Below, piece after piece: positions 1 through 9,987 of a stretch of 64,000 nt of DNA; the first letter of the stretch is position 1, and every line of letters begins with the position of its first letter. Both the position numbers and the translations under genes were made by a program. The stretch spans positions 62,001 to 126,000 of the forward strand of contig JADHYV010000003.1 in the NCBI GenBank assembly GCA_027604705.1, written 5' to 3'. The notes beneath the pieces were generated by a model that searched no databases, had not been told where the DNA came from, and was given only the letters and a program-made list of their open reading frames with translations. Source of the stretch: Allomyces arbusculus (Eukaryota > Blastocladiomycota > Blastocladiomycetes > Blastocladiales > Blastocladiaceae).

Positions 1-781
1 GGCCAAGAATCTGCGCAACGCACGGGTCAGTCCCCACTCTCCCCACCGTATCCAGCACCTCCCAACCAACAATGGACATACCCGAGCAACTGTTCCGGCG
101 ACGTGCACTCTTCCTCGCGCGCATTCAGCCATTTGATGTTCCCAAACTCGTCTTCGCGAATGCGCACGCCCAAGTCGCCCCCGCGCGACGACGTGGACGC
201 GGCCGTTCCTGGTCGACTGGGGCCACCGAGAGCCGGCTCCCGCGCTGGGTTCAAGAGATCCACGAGTTCCTCGTTGTAGAGTTCGAGAAATGAGACCTTA
301 ACCGTGTAGGACGACGGTGGTGGGTACCGTCGCGGCAGGTCCGCAAAGAGCGCGTAGATGGCGCGCGGGACAATGCCCTGGTTCTCGGTGTGCACGTTAC
401 CGTCGAGGCCCGTGCCCATACTGTAGGTCTTGCCGGACCCGGTCTACCAGGATTGGGATCGGAATCACCATCAATCAGTTTGCCAGCGTATTAACGCGTG
501 CCCCCTGAATGTGTATGCATGCGTACCTGGCCGTACGCCAAGATGGTGGCATTGAACCCGTCGAGAAACTTGTCGATCAAGGGCGCGACGCACTGGTCAT
601 AAACGTTGCGCTGCGGTGTGTCCGGCGGGAAAACGTGGTCGAACGTAAACGACCGGTCGGACCCGATAATCACTTGCGGCTCGGACGGGATGTAGGAAAT
701 GCATTCCGAGCAGTTGGCAAGCGTCTCCTTGGCCGTCAGCGGGCGCACACGCAAACCGACTTGCACACTCGTGGTGGCCAT
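1..781 (-). CDS. Kinesin-4 family motor (KIF4/KIF21-like), N-terminal part
   Basis: Microtubule motor ATPase; only the first ~210 residues are in the window and the gene runs off the left edge. Exons as I read them are 781-527, 443-82 and 10-1; the splice at 526/443 rejoins the P-loop as AYGQ|TGSGKTYSMG. Visible motor motifs are VGLRVRPLT near residue 10, FTFDHVFPP near 45, the P-loop near 84-94 and VSFLELYNEELVDLL near 140. The EPQVIIGSDRSFTFD stretch and the YSMG ending fit kinesin-4 (KIF4/KIF21) better than kinesin-1 or -13. A Gly/Ser/Arg-rich loop follows LLNP. The start ATG lies just before the first motor strand, as in the family. The tail, which would separate KIF4 from KIF21, KIF7 or KIF27, is absent. 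It diverges from the PH gene at 2383. Confidence 0.85.
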
Positions 782-2382
782 GGCGTTGGGGGTGGCGCGG
801 CGGCGCGAGGAGAGAGGACAGCGCGGGCAGAGATACAGTCGCGAACGGGATCCGTGTGCACGGCGGCGGCGGCAAGAGCGAGCGGGTAGCCGAGTGCACG
901 CCGTCAATGCAGCCGCGTCAGCGCGAGCAGGTAGGCCGCGCGGACGCGGGTCGATGGCCACCGACGGACAGAGCAGCGAATTCGGCGGTCACAGACGATT
1001 CGGCGCGCCAAGTCCACGGGCTGGATTTGACGTGCAGCAACGGAATCACTCGGATCCACCGCAGTGGCAGGGCTGGGCGAGCACGAGATCGAATTCGAGC
1101 TGGTTTGCCAGAAAAAAATGGCCGCGTCGTCACACCGCGAGCGGCCAGATCATGGAGCGCCGTGCCGCGAAAAGCACTTGCAGTGTCTACCGCGCCGGGA
1201 TGCGGGCTGAGAGCACAGGCAGCGGGCACCCGTGGGCTGCGATTGATCGGTGGGTCGACGGTCCTCGACCTTTATCTGCCGTGCGTGCGGTTGCGCGCAG
1301 CGGGCCCGAGCCGGCAAGAAGACGAATTGAGTGCGGTCGGTCGCACGTAGTCTCTGGCCGGTATGGCGGCACAGAGTGCAGCAAGAGGGCGATCGGGCGG
1401 GACGGGTTGATGTGCAGCAGCAGAAAACTAGAGGACGACAACGTCCACCGCGGCCGCGGCACACGCGAAGCTGGCTGTGAGGGACGGCACGGCCTGACAC
1501 ACGTGCATCCATGCGGAATGCACGCACCGCACGTGGAGGTGAGGGCGACGAAAGAGTTCGCCCTAGTTGCACGGATTTCGCCTTGTTTCGCCCGTTTCGC
1601 CCTCAAAACAGCGACAAACCTCAGTTTGTGTTTGATGCAGCTGAAGCGGCAAAAGGCGCGGTCGGGCGAAATTCGGCGCAACGCGTCTCAACCGTCTCGC
1701 AGCAGTACCAACTTGAAGCCTCGAAGGCGTCGCCACCCAAACCCGCGACCCACATCCCCTTTCGCCACCGTCGCCAATCGGTCACCCCAAGGGAAGGCAC
1801 AGTCAAGAAGGGGGTCACCAAACGGTGATAGGCAACCGTCGGACGCCAAGCAGTGGCCCAAAAATCAACGCGCAACCCAGTGCCGGGACTATTGCGCCAA
1901 AACCCCCCCCCCCCCCCCCGTCCACTTTCATCAGTCTGCGCGTGTGCGCCGCGCGCATGCAGTCACCCGCCGCGCGCGCCCAGCACGGTGGCGACGCTGC
2001 TCATCCTCAACTTTCGAGGGACTTGCGTCGGCGTTATTTGATTGATGTACTTGCGCCCGCTTCTTGTGCCACCACACTCAACCGGCGGCGCTGGGTTGTC
2101 TTCTGAACAAGCTCCGGCTGTCGGCACCACTAGTTGGTCGACTGCGTCCTGTACATAAACTGGCCGCATCCCCCCTTTCCACTGCACCAATCACCACCAC
2201 CACCGACACCTGCCCGACTCTCCGTTACCCGGTCGGTCCGCAGCAGCAAGACGCCGGCCCGCTCGCCCGATTCTCGTCCTCCCAAGCTCTTGCTCTCAAC
2301 TTGCGCTCGCACGGCCACTTGTGATCGCGGCCGCTCATCAGCTCGCCCGGAACTCCACACGACCCCTCCTACAACCTCCACC
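782..2382. other. Intergenic region between the divergent kinesin-4 and PH-domain genes
   Basis: No conserved coding sequence was recognised. It should hold both promoters and 5' UTRs. A + strand frame stays open from 699 to 2045, but it is Arg/Pro/Ser-rich, shows no domain and starts antisense to the kinesin, so I treat it as a GC-rich chance frame. The last ~150 bases before 2383 are C/T-rich, as before several other starts here. Confidence 0.6.
1903..1919. repeat. Poly-C homopolymer (17 C)
   Basis: An uninterrupted run of 17 C in the intergenic region, about 460 bases upstream of the first PH-domain gene. It is one of five long G/C homopolymers in the window, all outside exons. Confidence 0.9.
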
Positions 2383-3075
2383 ATGAACTACGGCGCACCC
2401 GCCATGATGGGCATTGCCTACATGCCCAAGCCCAAGTCCTCGTCTCGCTCGCGGTCCACGTCGCGCCCGCGGTCGACCAAGTCCGACAACGACGGCCCTT
2501 GGAGCCCAACGACCGGCACGATGCCCAGCATGCCGTCGACCATGAGCGGCCGGTCCGACACGGTCTCGATGCACTCGACCTCGTCGGGCGAGCACATGTC
2601 GTCGTCGCGGTCCACGCGCGGGCGCAGCAAGGGCGCCGCCATTGACTTGCTCGCAACAAGCGGCCACGCGGGCGACATTGCCGTGCAACACTACGTGCAG
2701 CTTGCGACCAACCCGGACGAAGCCGTGTCGGGCGGGTGGATCACCAAGGCCGGTGGTAAGCGGCGATTCCTGGTCCTGTTTTCCAGCGGGCGACTCGTCT
2801 ACTACAAGCACCGCGATCGCAAGGACGTGCTCGGTGTGGCCATGGTCCAGGCCCAGGCGTCGCTGTCGCAGCCGGACCCGACCAAGTTGCAGCTCTACAT
2901 TGTGTGCTCGCCGTTTGGCGCGTCAGAAGATGCTGATGAGTCGGTCAACCTGTGGATCACGTTTGAGGACGCATGGACCATGGAAATGTGGATCGACGAG
3001 CTCAAGAAGGTGATTTCGCGCGCACGCGCAAAGTTGCTCGAGGGGGCGCACGTGTCGCCGCTCGCGGCCGCGTAG
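2383..3075 (+). CDS. PH-domain protein, short paralogue (230 aa)
   Basis: Single-exon gene of 230 residues. The N-terminus (MNYGAPAMMGIAYMPKPKS) leads into a Ser/Arg-rich, probably disordered region to about residue 85. A pleckstrin-homology domain fills about 117-222, with strands KRRFLVLFSSGRLVYYKHRD and VNLWITFEDAWTMEMWIDEL; the last contains the hallmark C-terminal helix Trp. PH domains bind phosphoinositides or proteins, so a membrane-cortex adaptor is plausible, but the ligand is not readable here. No membrane segment or catalytic domain is seen. The next gene on the same strand (4619) shares both the N-terminal motif and the PH domain, so the two are a tandem duplication. The first in-frame ATG with the MNYG motif was chosen because the paralogue begins identically. 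Confidence 0.8.
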   Translation: MNYGAPAMMGIAYMPKPKSSSRSRSTSRPRSTKSDNDGPWSPTTGTMPSMPSTMSGRSDTVSMHSTSSGEHMSSSRSTRGRSKGAAIDLLATSGHAGDIAVQHYVQLATNPDEAVSGGWITKAGGKRRFLVLFSSGRLVYYKHRDRKDVLGVAMVQAQASLSQPDPTKLQLYIVCSPFGASEDADESVNLWITFEDAWTMEMWIDELKKVISRARAKLLEGAHVSPLAAA

Positions 3076-4618
3076 AGGGTGGAGACGCTTTTGATAGAGA
3101 TTGCGATGGGAAAGAGAGATGGAGGGACGCTGTGTGGGCATGTCCAGTGAGCGTTGCTGATCGAGAAGAAATGTACATACGTTTTTCACTTGCAAATTAC
3201 GCTTTTCATTGCTTCCTGCGACCGCGGTCGGCTGCAGTCAGTCGTGTCGCACGGACCATGATCGAATGTGACGACTCGCACTGCGGTGGTCGGCGACTGA
3301 TGGTCACTTGTAGTCGGTGATGCCGTTTGTACTAGTTCACAAACCCCGTCGCGATGTGCAACGATCGGGAGCGAGGTTGCGGGACCATATTGAATGTGGA
3401 GCTTCTCAACATCTCGGGTTTGGGGTTTCGCATCTCGACAACTTCAGCTCGACCCCGAAAGACCTGTCCCAGAATCCCACGTCCACTGGAAGGCAGGATT
3501 TCGCCACAAATCGGGTCACACGCGCGGCGCAATGCGCGGAAGCCTCCCTTTCTCGGCCACAAGCTCGTTTCCGGAAGCTCGATCAAGGTCGCACCAATTT
3601 CGGTTCAATGCCAGCTTGGCGGATCTGACAGCCAATCCAGTGCGCTAGGCGTATGCGTGATGGGCGCGTGATGTCGCATTCGACTTCGTTTCGCACGGTT
3701 CGCCATCCGGGCGCGTTGCGCAGGCAGTTGCTGTGAGGCAAACGCGCGTGAGGTTCAACGCCACGGCCGGAATGATCACTCCTATGATCACCCGGGCGCG
3801 CCCACGCGACGTACGTTGCGCCACAAACGCCGCCGCCCACCACCAGGCCGGCGCGCGCGCGCGCGTCCGTGTGTCCGCGCCAGCCAGCCGGTCTGTCATT
3901 TGTGCTCCACTCCTCCGCCTCGGGCGACGTGCACTGCGCTTCCCGGCCGCTCCCGGCCCGTTTAGTCCTGCTTGGGACAGACTACTCTCCTTGGGACGCG
4001 CGTTTCGAGGTTTTGGTCCATCCCCGCACATCCGCCCGGCCGCCGATGCCCAGCGTCGTGCATACGCGCACACGGACAGACGGTGGATACCCTGCATCCC
4101 ACCCGTTTTGACATCTTGTGGTCCCTTTGCCACAGTCAGTCGGCGTCGCCGAACGCGCTCGGCCTCCCCCTTCGGTCGCCACCCAACGCCGCCTGTCCGC
4201 TTCTGGCTCGCCACCACTTCCTCGACATCGGCATCAACACCGTCCGACTGGGTCCCGACGCCGACGCCGCTGCAGACTGCAAGCTTCCTGCTCCCCGACT
4301 CGCTGCACGCCACGATTTACCAAGTCGCGCAGCATCGACGACTGCGTTCCTGCGGCCCAGCATCGTCAACGCTCTGCAAACTCGCTCTTGGCCCATCAAG
4401 CAGCACCCGCAACAGAGGACCAGACCTCAACGACATCGCTTGCCGAGTCACTCTCCAACCGACAACCTCGTTGCTGCGATTGGCGTGTTCGAGCTCGACC
4501 GACACCAACTCGCCGTCGTCACCGCGCCGGCCCGCCGCACCCTGCAACACGCTCCACCGTACCCCTCTACCCTCTTTGCCCCATCGCCTGGCACCACGCG
4601 GCCCGCCCCCTCGCCACA
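3076..4618 (+). other. Intergenic region between the two PH paralogues
   Basis: Holds the 3' end of the first PH gene and the promoter/5' UTR of the second. Open frames run through it on both strands but none resembles a protein family. The final ~450 bases before 4619 are C/T-rich. I see no repeat or RNA gene. Confidence 0.55.
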
Positions 4619-6094
4619 ATGAACTACGGCATGGCGCCCGCCATGGGCGTGGCCTACTTCCCGAAACCCAAGTCGCGGTCGCGGTCCAAGTCCAAGACGC
4701 GCGGGACCAGCGGCGACCGGACCAACGGCGACGACGCTGTCCCGCCCGTCCCGCGAAACCTGGGCGTGCCAACCGGCGCGAAGGGCACGTCGGTTCGTTC
4801 GGGTCACTCGGAAACAGCGTCGATGCACTCGGAAACGTCGTCGGGTGGGACGTCCACGCGGCGTGGGCGGTCTCCCGGTAGCTCGCTGCGCATGCCTGCA
4901 ATCGATTTGCTCGACGGGTCGTCGCCGACGGGCAGCGCCATTATTCTGCAAAACTACGCATTTATTGCCGCAACCGCCGACGAGGCGACGGGGTCCCGCG
5001 TGCTCGGTCGGCTCAGCAAGCCGGGCAAGCGGCGGTTCCTGGTGCTCTTCAACACGGGCCGGCTCGTCTACTACAAGCACCGTGACCGCAAGGACGTGCG
5101 CGGCGTCGTCATGGTCAAGGACCAGGCATTCATGTCGCAGCCGGACCCGACCAAGCTGCAGCTGCATCTCGGGTGCTCGCCCGCGGTCGCGGGCAGCGAC
5201 GATCTCGTGCACCTTTGGATCACGTTTGAGGACGACTGGACCATGGAAATGTGGGTCAAGGAACTCAAGGACATCATTTCGACGGCGCGCGCCGCCGCCA
5301 GGATGGCAAGGCCCGAACCGGGCATGTCGCGCGATGAGCAGCTGCTGCTCGATACGCCGCCCGACGAACTCAGCCAGCCGCCAACGTTGCCCGAACTGTC
5401 GGTGCTCAACGAACCGGGGTCGCTGATGCCGGAACCGACAGAACTGCACGAACTCGCCGCCAAGATGCAGGACGCGGCGCTTGCGAGCCCGCGATCCGAG
5501 CACGGGTCGCACACGACCGAGCACAGCGACGGGCACCACGACGACGACGATACCGACTCGGACGACATGCTCGACTACTACACGAACTTGGCCGACGATG
5601 AGGACGAGGACGGTGCAGCCTCAGCGCCCCCGACCGACGACCACGCCGACAAGGCGCTCCCACCGGTCCCGCCAATCCCCGTGCGATCTGACTCGGCCTA
5701 CTCGTCGGGCAGTGTGCGTCCCGCACCGATTCGCACGTCGTCATGGTCCACCTCAACGGGCCCCGACTCAGCCCACCCTCACCACCACCTGCCGTCGCCG
5801 TTGAGCGCCAGCGACCGCGATTCCGGGTACTTGATTTCGCCGCGGTCGACGCTGTCGGCGCACCCGCCAGGACTGCGCCACTTGTCGCTCGCGTCCGATA
5901 ACCACTCGGATATTCGGTCGTCGGTCTCGAGCTCGACGCACTCGCTACCGGCCTACGGCCACCGTCGCGCGCTGCACCGGCCCATCATGAAGATGCCGTC
6001 GATGGTCCCACCGCCCGCACCGGCACCGTCGGCACCGCTCCCGGCGGTACCGCAGGGGCCGCCGAGAGACTCGGCATTGGCGCTGGAAGAGTAG
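4619..6094 (+). CDS. PH-domain protein, long paralogue (491 aa)
   Basis: Single exon, 491 residues. It begins MNYGMAPAMGVAYFPKPKS, followed by a Ser/Arg-rich linker and a PH domain at about 125-228 that closely matches the upstream gene (shared GRLVYYKHRDRKDV, SQPDPTKLQL, LWITFED and WTMEMW). Unlike the short copy, about 260 further residues follow: acidic DDDDTDSDD-type and Pro/Ser/His-rich segments without a recognisable domain, probably disordered. The open frame extends upstream to 4118 without a recognised motif, so I start at the MNYG methionine. Likely a cytoplasmic or cortical adaptor; function unknown. The copies differ mainly by gain or loss of the tail. Confidence 0.8.
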   Translation: MNYGMAPAMGVAYFPKPKSRSRSKSKTRGTSGDRTNGDDAVPPVPRNLGVPTGAKGTSVRSGHSETASMHSETSSGGTSTRRGRSPGSSLRMPAIDLLDGSSPTGSAIILQNYAFIAATADEATGSRVLGRLSKPGKRRFLVLFNTGRLVYYKHRDRKDVRGVVMVKDQAFMSQPDPTKLQLHLGCSPAVAGSDDLVHLWITFEDDWTMEMWVKELKDIISTARAAARMARPEPGMSRDEQLLLDTPPDELSQPPTLPELSVLNEPGSLMPEPTELHELAAKMQDAALASPRSEHGSHTTEHSDGHHDDDDTDSDDMLDYYTNLADDEDEDGAASAPPTDDHADKALPPVPPIPVRSDSAYSSGSVRPAPIRTSSWSTSTGPDSAHPHHHLPSPLSASDRDSGYLISPRSTLSAHPPGLRHLSLASDNHSDIRSSVSSSTHSLPAYGHRRALHRPIMKMPSMVPPPAPAPSAPLPAVPQGPPRDSALALEE

Positions 6095-6972
6095 GCCCCG
6101 TCGTGCGTCTCTGTTTCGCATTTTTTTTGTCGGTTGGGTGGTTCTTTGGATCTCGAGTTGGTTGGCAGCGCCCACCCTTTCTCCCTTCCCGCGCGGTGCC
6201 AGTTTTGATCTCTGTCTCTTTCGTTGATTTGCGGCCCATCTTTTTCTGTGTTGTTCGGATTCAAGTGTGCCCCGCTGGGCGGCTCTTGGCGAAGACCTTG
6301 ACGGCTCTTCTCGTGTTGATTGCCGGTTTGATGCCAATTTGCGCTGACCATTGGATGTGGCCAGGATGGGAACGAAACAAGTTGGAATGTCGACCAACTG
6401 CTGCTGGCATCTTCGCCTCAGTTCATGCCGTGGGCGACTAGAACCTATGCCGAACAGGACCGGGCTTCGGTTCGTGGTACACCTCATGCGCTCACCTCGC
6501 CGTCGAGTTTGCACGACGCGGGCCACACCTCGCCAGCTTGTTCTCGAAAACGTCGTGGTCGCGAGCCCCACTGCAGGTTTCAGCCACCCGAAGGCGCCTC
6601 GAAGCCACGGAACTGTTCGAGCAGTCTCGACCATCCTTTTCGCGCACGCGTGCGTAACACGTAGTCGCGGGGCGCACAAGTTCAGTGCCATTTCCCCTCC
6701 TATCTCTCGTTTCCTCTCGCCTGCACCACCAGGGACCTCGCTGAAACTTGCCCAGCTCGTTCCACCGATTATCGCTGGCCGGCTCTGTGAGCGCGCCCAG
6801 CACCCGACGCCGAAAGCGAGCGAAAACGCCCTTGCTCTTTTCTCTCCCCTCTCTTCCGCCGGCATTCCCCCGCACGCAGGACAGTTCGCCGTTCACGGTC
6901 CGGCCGCTGCACGCCACTGTACCTGACGCGAGGACGTTACTACGACCCATCACCTATTCATCACCACCACCA
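6095..6972 (+). other. Intergenic region
   Basis: Holds the 3' UTR of the long PH gene (T-rich near 6120-6260) and the promoter of the four-helix membrane gene. No conserved reading frame was found. Confidence 0.55.
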
Positions 6973-7833
6973 ATGGCGTTCATCGAGTCGGCCGTGCTCG
7001 GCTTGTTGACGATTGCGTTCCTGCCGGCGCAAATCGTGCTCTACCTGCACATTATCGGCGAGGGGTTGCTGGGCGTGTTCATGCTCGCATTTTCGTGTGC
7101 GTTTGTGCCGCACTCTCCACCTCCTGAAGGGATGATCAAGAAGGGCGGCCAGTTTGCTGATCGTTTTTTGATGGTTAGCATGGGCATCAAAGACCGTCAA
7201 ACGGCTCACATTTGGGCAGATGGAGGAAGAGAACCCTTTCGACAAGGCTATGTCGAACGTGACGTTTGTCGGTGCCGTCGTCCTGTCGGGCGTCGTGCCG
7301 AGTGCGCTGACCATCGCGTCGCAGAATTATATTGAGCGCAAGATCATTTACGTGGTGCGTAACAATTCACGGTTGGACTGATGGCGAGCACCCTCCAAGC
7401 TGACCGGCACTCATGCTGCGTGCACAGGCCATGGTCGGATTCGCGTATGCGCTGCAGGGCACGCGGGTCGTGTTCCTCTACATGCGCCGCGACCTCGAGC
7501 GCAAATCGGTTGAGTGGGACTCAGATTCGGAAAATGCGGCCAAGTGGATGCTTCTGGCCGAGGTGCGTTCGCGATGCCTGCTGGTCTTCCTCCCCCCCCC
7601 CCCCCCCTCCTCCCATTTCAATGAACTAACAGCATTCATTTGGGTAGTGGATCCAATTGCTCGCCATGACGATTTCGGTTATGTTTACCGTTCTTGCCGA
7701 CCTGAGGGAGAAGCGCGACAAGGCCGTCGCTGATGCGAAAGCCGCGGCCGCTCAACGAGCGGCTGAAGCGGCGAACCAAGAGCACCAGTATGTCGACGGG
7801 TTCTATGGCGGCAACGGCCCGCAGATGGTTTGA
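6973..7833 (+). CDS. Small four-helix membrane protein, unrecognised (206 aa)
   Basis: Exons as read are 6973-7096, 7179-7354, 7428-7562 and 7648-7833, giving 206 residues. Three introns use the donor GTGCGT and phases are consistent throughout. Four hydrophobic segments are visible: residues ~7-40 (IAFLPAQIVLYLHIIGEG, perhaps a hairpin), VTFVGAVVLSGVVPSALTI, VGFAYALQGTRVVFLY and WIQLLAMTISVMFTVLADL. A charged Ala/Lys/Arg/Glu helix and a Tyr/Gly-rich tail end the protein. The NPFDKAMSN loop lies between helices 1 and 2. I do not recognise a family; an endomembrane location is likely from the lack of a long soluble domain. The first splice is the least certain because no homologue guided it. 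Confidence 0.6.
7592..7607. repeat. Poly-C homopolymer (16 C) inside an intron
   Basis: Sixteen consecutive C within the last intron (7563-7647) of the four-helix membrane gene, forming part of a polypyrimidine stretch about 40 bases upstream of the 3' splice site. Confidence 0.9.
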
Positions 7834-8107
7834 ATCATTTCCGTGTAGGGTGCCTGTTGCGGCCGTGCGTGGTCGGCGTCGGCGATGTGCTAGAGACCAA
7901 ATAATTTATACAGACGTGCAAGTGGATACTCATATTTCTGCTTTTCCTCAACGATGCACTTCTCACGCGGGTGTGACGTGGGCTGGCTGTGGGTGATCAT
8001 TTTCTCCGTCTTGTCACTCGCCTCATTCTTCACCACCTCCAAATCCTCAATTTCGAGCGCGCCCCTGCGCTCGACGCTCTTGGAACAGCAGCAGCACTCG
8101 ATACCAC

Positions 8108-9821
8108 ATGGACGCACTCAAAGGAGCCCGGTCCAAGACGAACTGGCTCGCGCAGGCGCAACAGACCGCCGCCCAGACTGCACCCGCACCGACCGCACCA
8201 ACAGCCAGCAAAAGTGAGGACCGGAAGCGCACGTCGCGCCGGCTGCAGGCGCTGCACGAATGCGTCAAGATTTACGAGACGTGGCCGGAAATCTACACCA
8301 AGTACCGCATCGTGGGCAAAATTGGCGAGGGTACAACTAATCGGGATGGGAATGGAGCTTGAAGCCATGGAACGACCCGACCAACGATACGATGGATGGT
8401 TTAGGCACTTTCAGCACCGTCTTCAAGGCCGTCGACTTGGAGCGCGACCAGTACCTGCCCGTGGGCGTGACCAAGACGGCGCCGCCTTACATGGCCCTCA
8501 AGAACATTTTCCCGACGAGTTCAGCAAACCGGATTGTCAATGAGGTCGATATTTTGGCGCAGCTCAGGTACACGATTGACACGGCGCCAACGAAAATGAC
8601 GCGATCCATTTATCTCACCGCGTTGGATTTGCGCACTGTTAGGGGACACCCGAACGTCGTGAGCCTGACCACGGTGCTGCGCAACGACGAGCAAATTCTG
8701 CTTGTCATGCCGTATTTTGAGCACTTGGACGTCAAGGTTCGTTTTGGCCATCATTTCCCTGAATCGACAAGCTCTCACTCTGACACGTCTCTCGACTCCA
8801 CGGTTTACAGGAATACTTCAACGAGCTCAACCCGGCCGAGCTGCGCTACTACTTTGCATGCCTGTTCTCGGCACTCGAGTTTTGCCACGTCAAGAAGATC
8901 ATTCATCGCGACGTGAAGCCAAGCAATTTTCTCTACCACCCAGCGCGGAGGCACGGCATGCTAGTCGATTTTGGGCTCGCTCAGGTGCGTTTTCGATGCC
9001 GAATCGCGGGCGATTGTGTCGCAGCCCACTGATCGCACATCTCTTCAACAGAAAGCGCCCTCAAGCAAGGCGAGCCTGTCGGTGCTCGGCAAGCGCAAGG
9101 ATCGCGACGCGAGCTTGAGCGACCTGCTCAAGCACTCATCGGCGTCGTCGCGTGCCGTCCCGGAATTCGCGCACGGGCCCACAAAACCGGGCCTCGTCGT
9201 CAACGACAGACGGTACCACGCTCTTTTCCTCCTCAGCGGCTCGATCCACACACCAACTCACTCGGCTTTGGCATGGATTAGACCGAGTGTGCACGCGAGC
9301 CGCGCCGGCACGCGTGGGTTCCGCGCGCCCGAAGTTCTGCTCAAGGTGGAACACCAGACGACGGCACTTGACGTGTGGTCGGCGGGTGTGACGCTGCTGT
9401 GCTTCTTGACACGCAAGTTCCCATTTTTCCAATCGAATGATGACGTCGAGGCGCTGCAGGAAATCGCCGTCTTGTGCGGGGAACACCGCATGCGCGACCT
9501 GGCCAGTAAATACCGTACGTGGCTCTCCTCTCGGTTCGTCTCGGATTCCTCTGGCTGACCCTGCGGAACGTGATAGAACGTATCTTCCTGTGCCGGATCC
9601 CGACCGTCGACAAGAAGGGCGTGCACTTGCCGGACCTCGTCTACTCGATGAACCCACACGACTGGCCTGAGATCCCGATCGAGGCGCTCGACTTGCTCAG
9701 CAAGACGCTTGACCTCGACCCGGAGTCGCGCATCACCGCGGCCAAGGCCATGCAGCACGGGTGGCTGCGCGGGATCCCGACCACGGGCGCCGACGCGGTC
9801 CAGGAATTTGTCGAAGAGTGA
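8108..9821 (+). CDS. CDC7: CDC7 (DDK) protein kinase
   Basis: Catalytic subunit of Dbf4-dependent kinase, which phosphorylates MCM helicase to fire replication origins in the nucleus. Exons 8108-8330, 8405-8567, 8643-8736, 8811-8984, 9052-9212, 9282-9514 and 9577-9821 give 430 residues. Visible are the Gly loop GKIGEGTFSTVFKA, the ATP Lys in YMALKNIF, the catalytic loop IIHRDVKPSNFLY, the DFG motif in LVDFGLAQ and the Cdc7-type APE segment GTRGFRAPEVLL. A Ser/Lys-rich insert of ~65 residues between DFG and APE is the kinase insert typical of Cdc7 and argues against other CMGC-like kinases. Helix I ends in LDLDPESRITAAKAMQHGW. Length and order match small fungal Cdc7 proteins. No DBF4 gene is in the window. 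Confidence 0.92.
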
Positions 9822-9987
9822 GTAGGATGTGGCCGATCCAGAGCTACGCTGTCAATCTTTTTTTGAAACTTGTAAATACTCTCCTTCGGTGTCCCGTGCT
9901 GGTTGGACAGAGAAACCGCTTTCCCGCGTGGGTGAAATGAATCGTATTTGGGTGTGTCAACCAACCAACCAAGCACCTGCGTCTTCA

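Noticed and set aside
699-2045. 448-codon + strand frame upstream of the PH genes
   Set aside because: Arg/Ser/Pro-rich, no domain, begins antisense to the kinesin exon and crosses the 17-C run; typical of chance frames in GC-rich DNA.
4448-5539. 363-codon frame opposite the long PH gene
   Set aside because: Mirror of a strongly biased coding strand; His/Arg-rich, no family.
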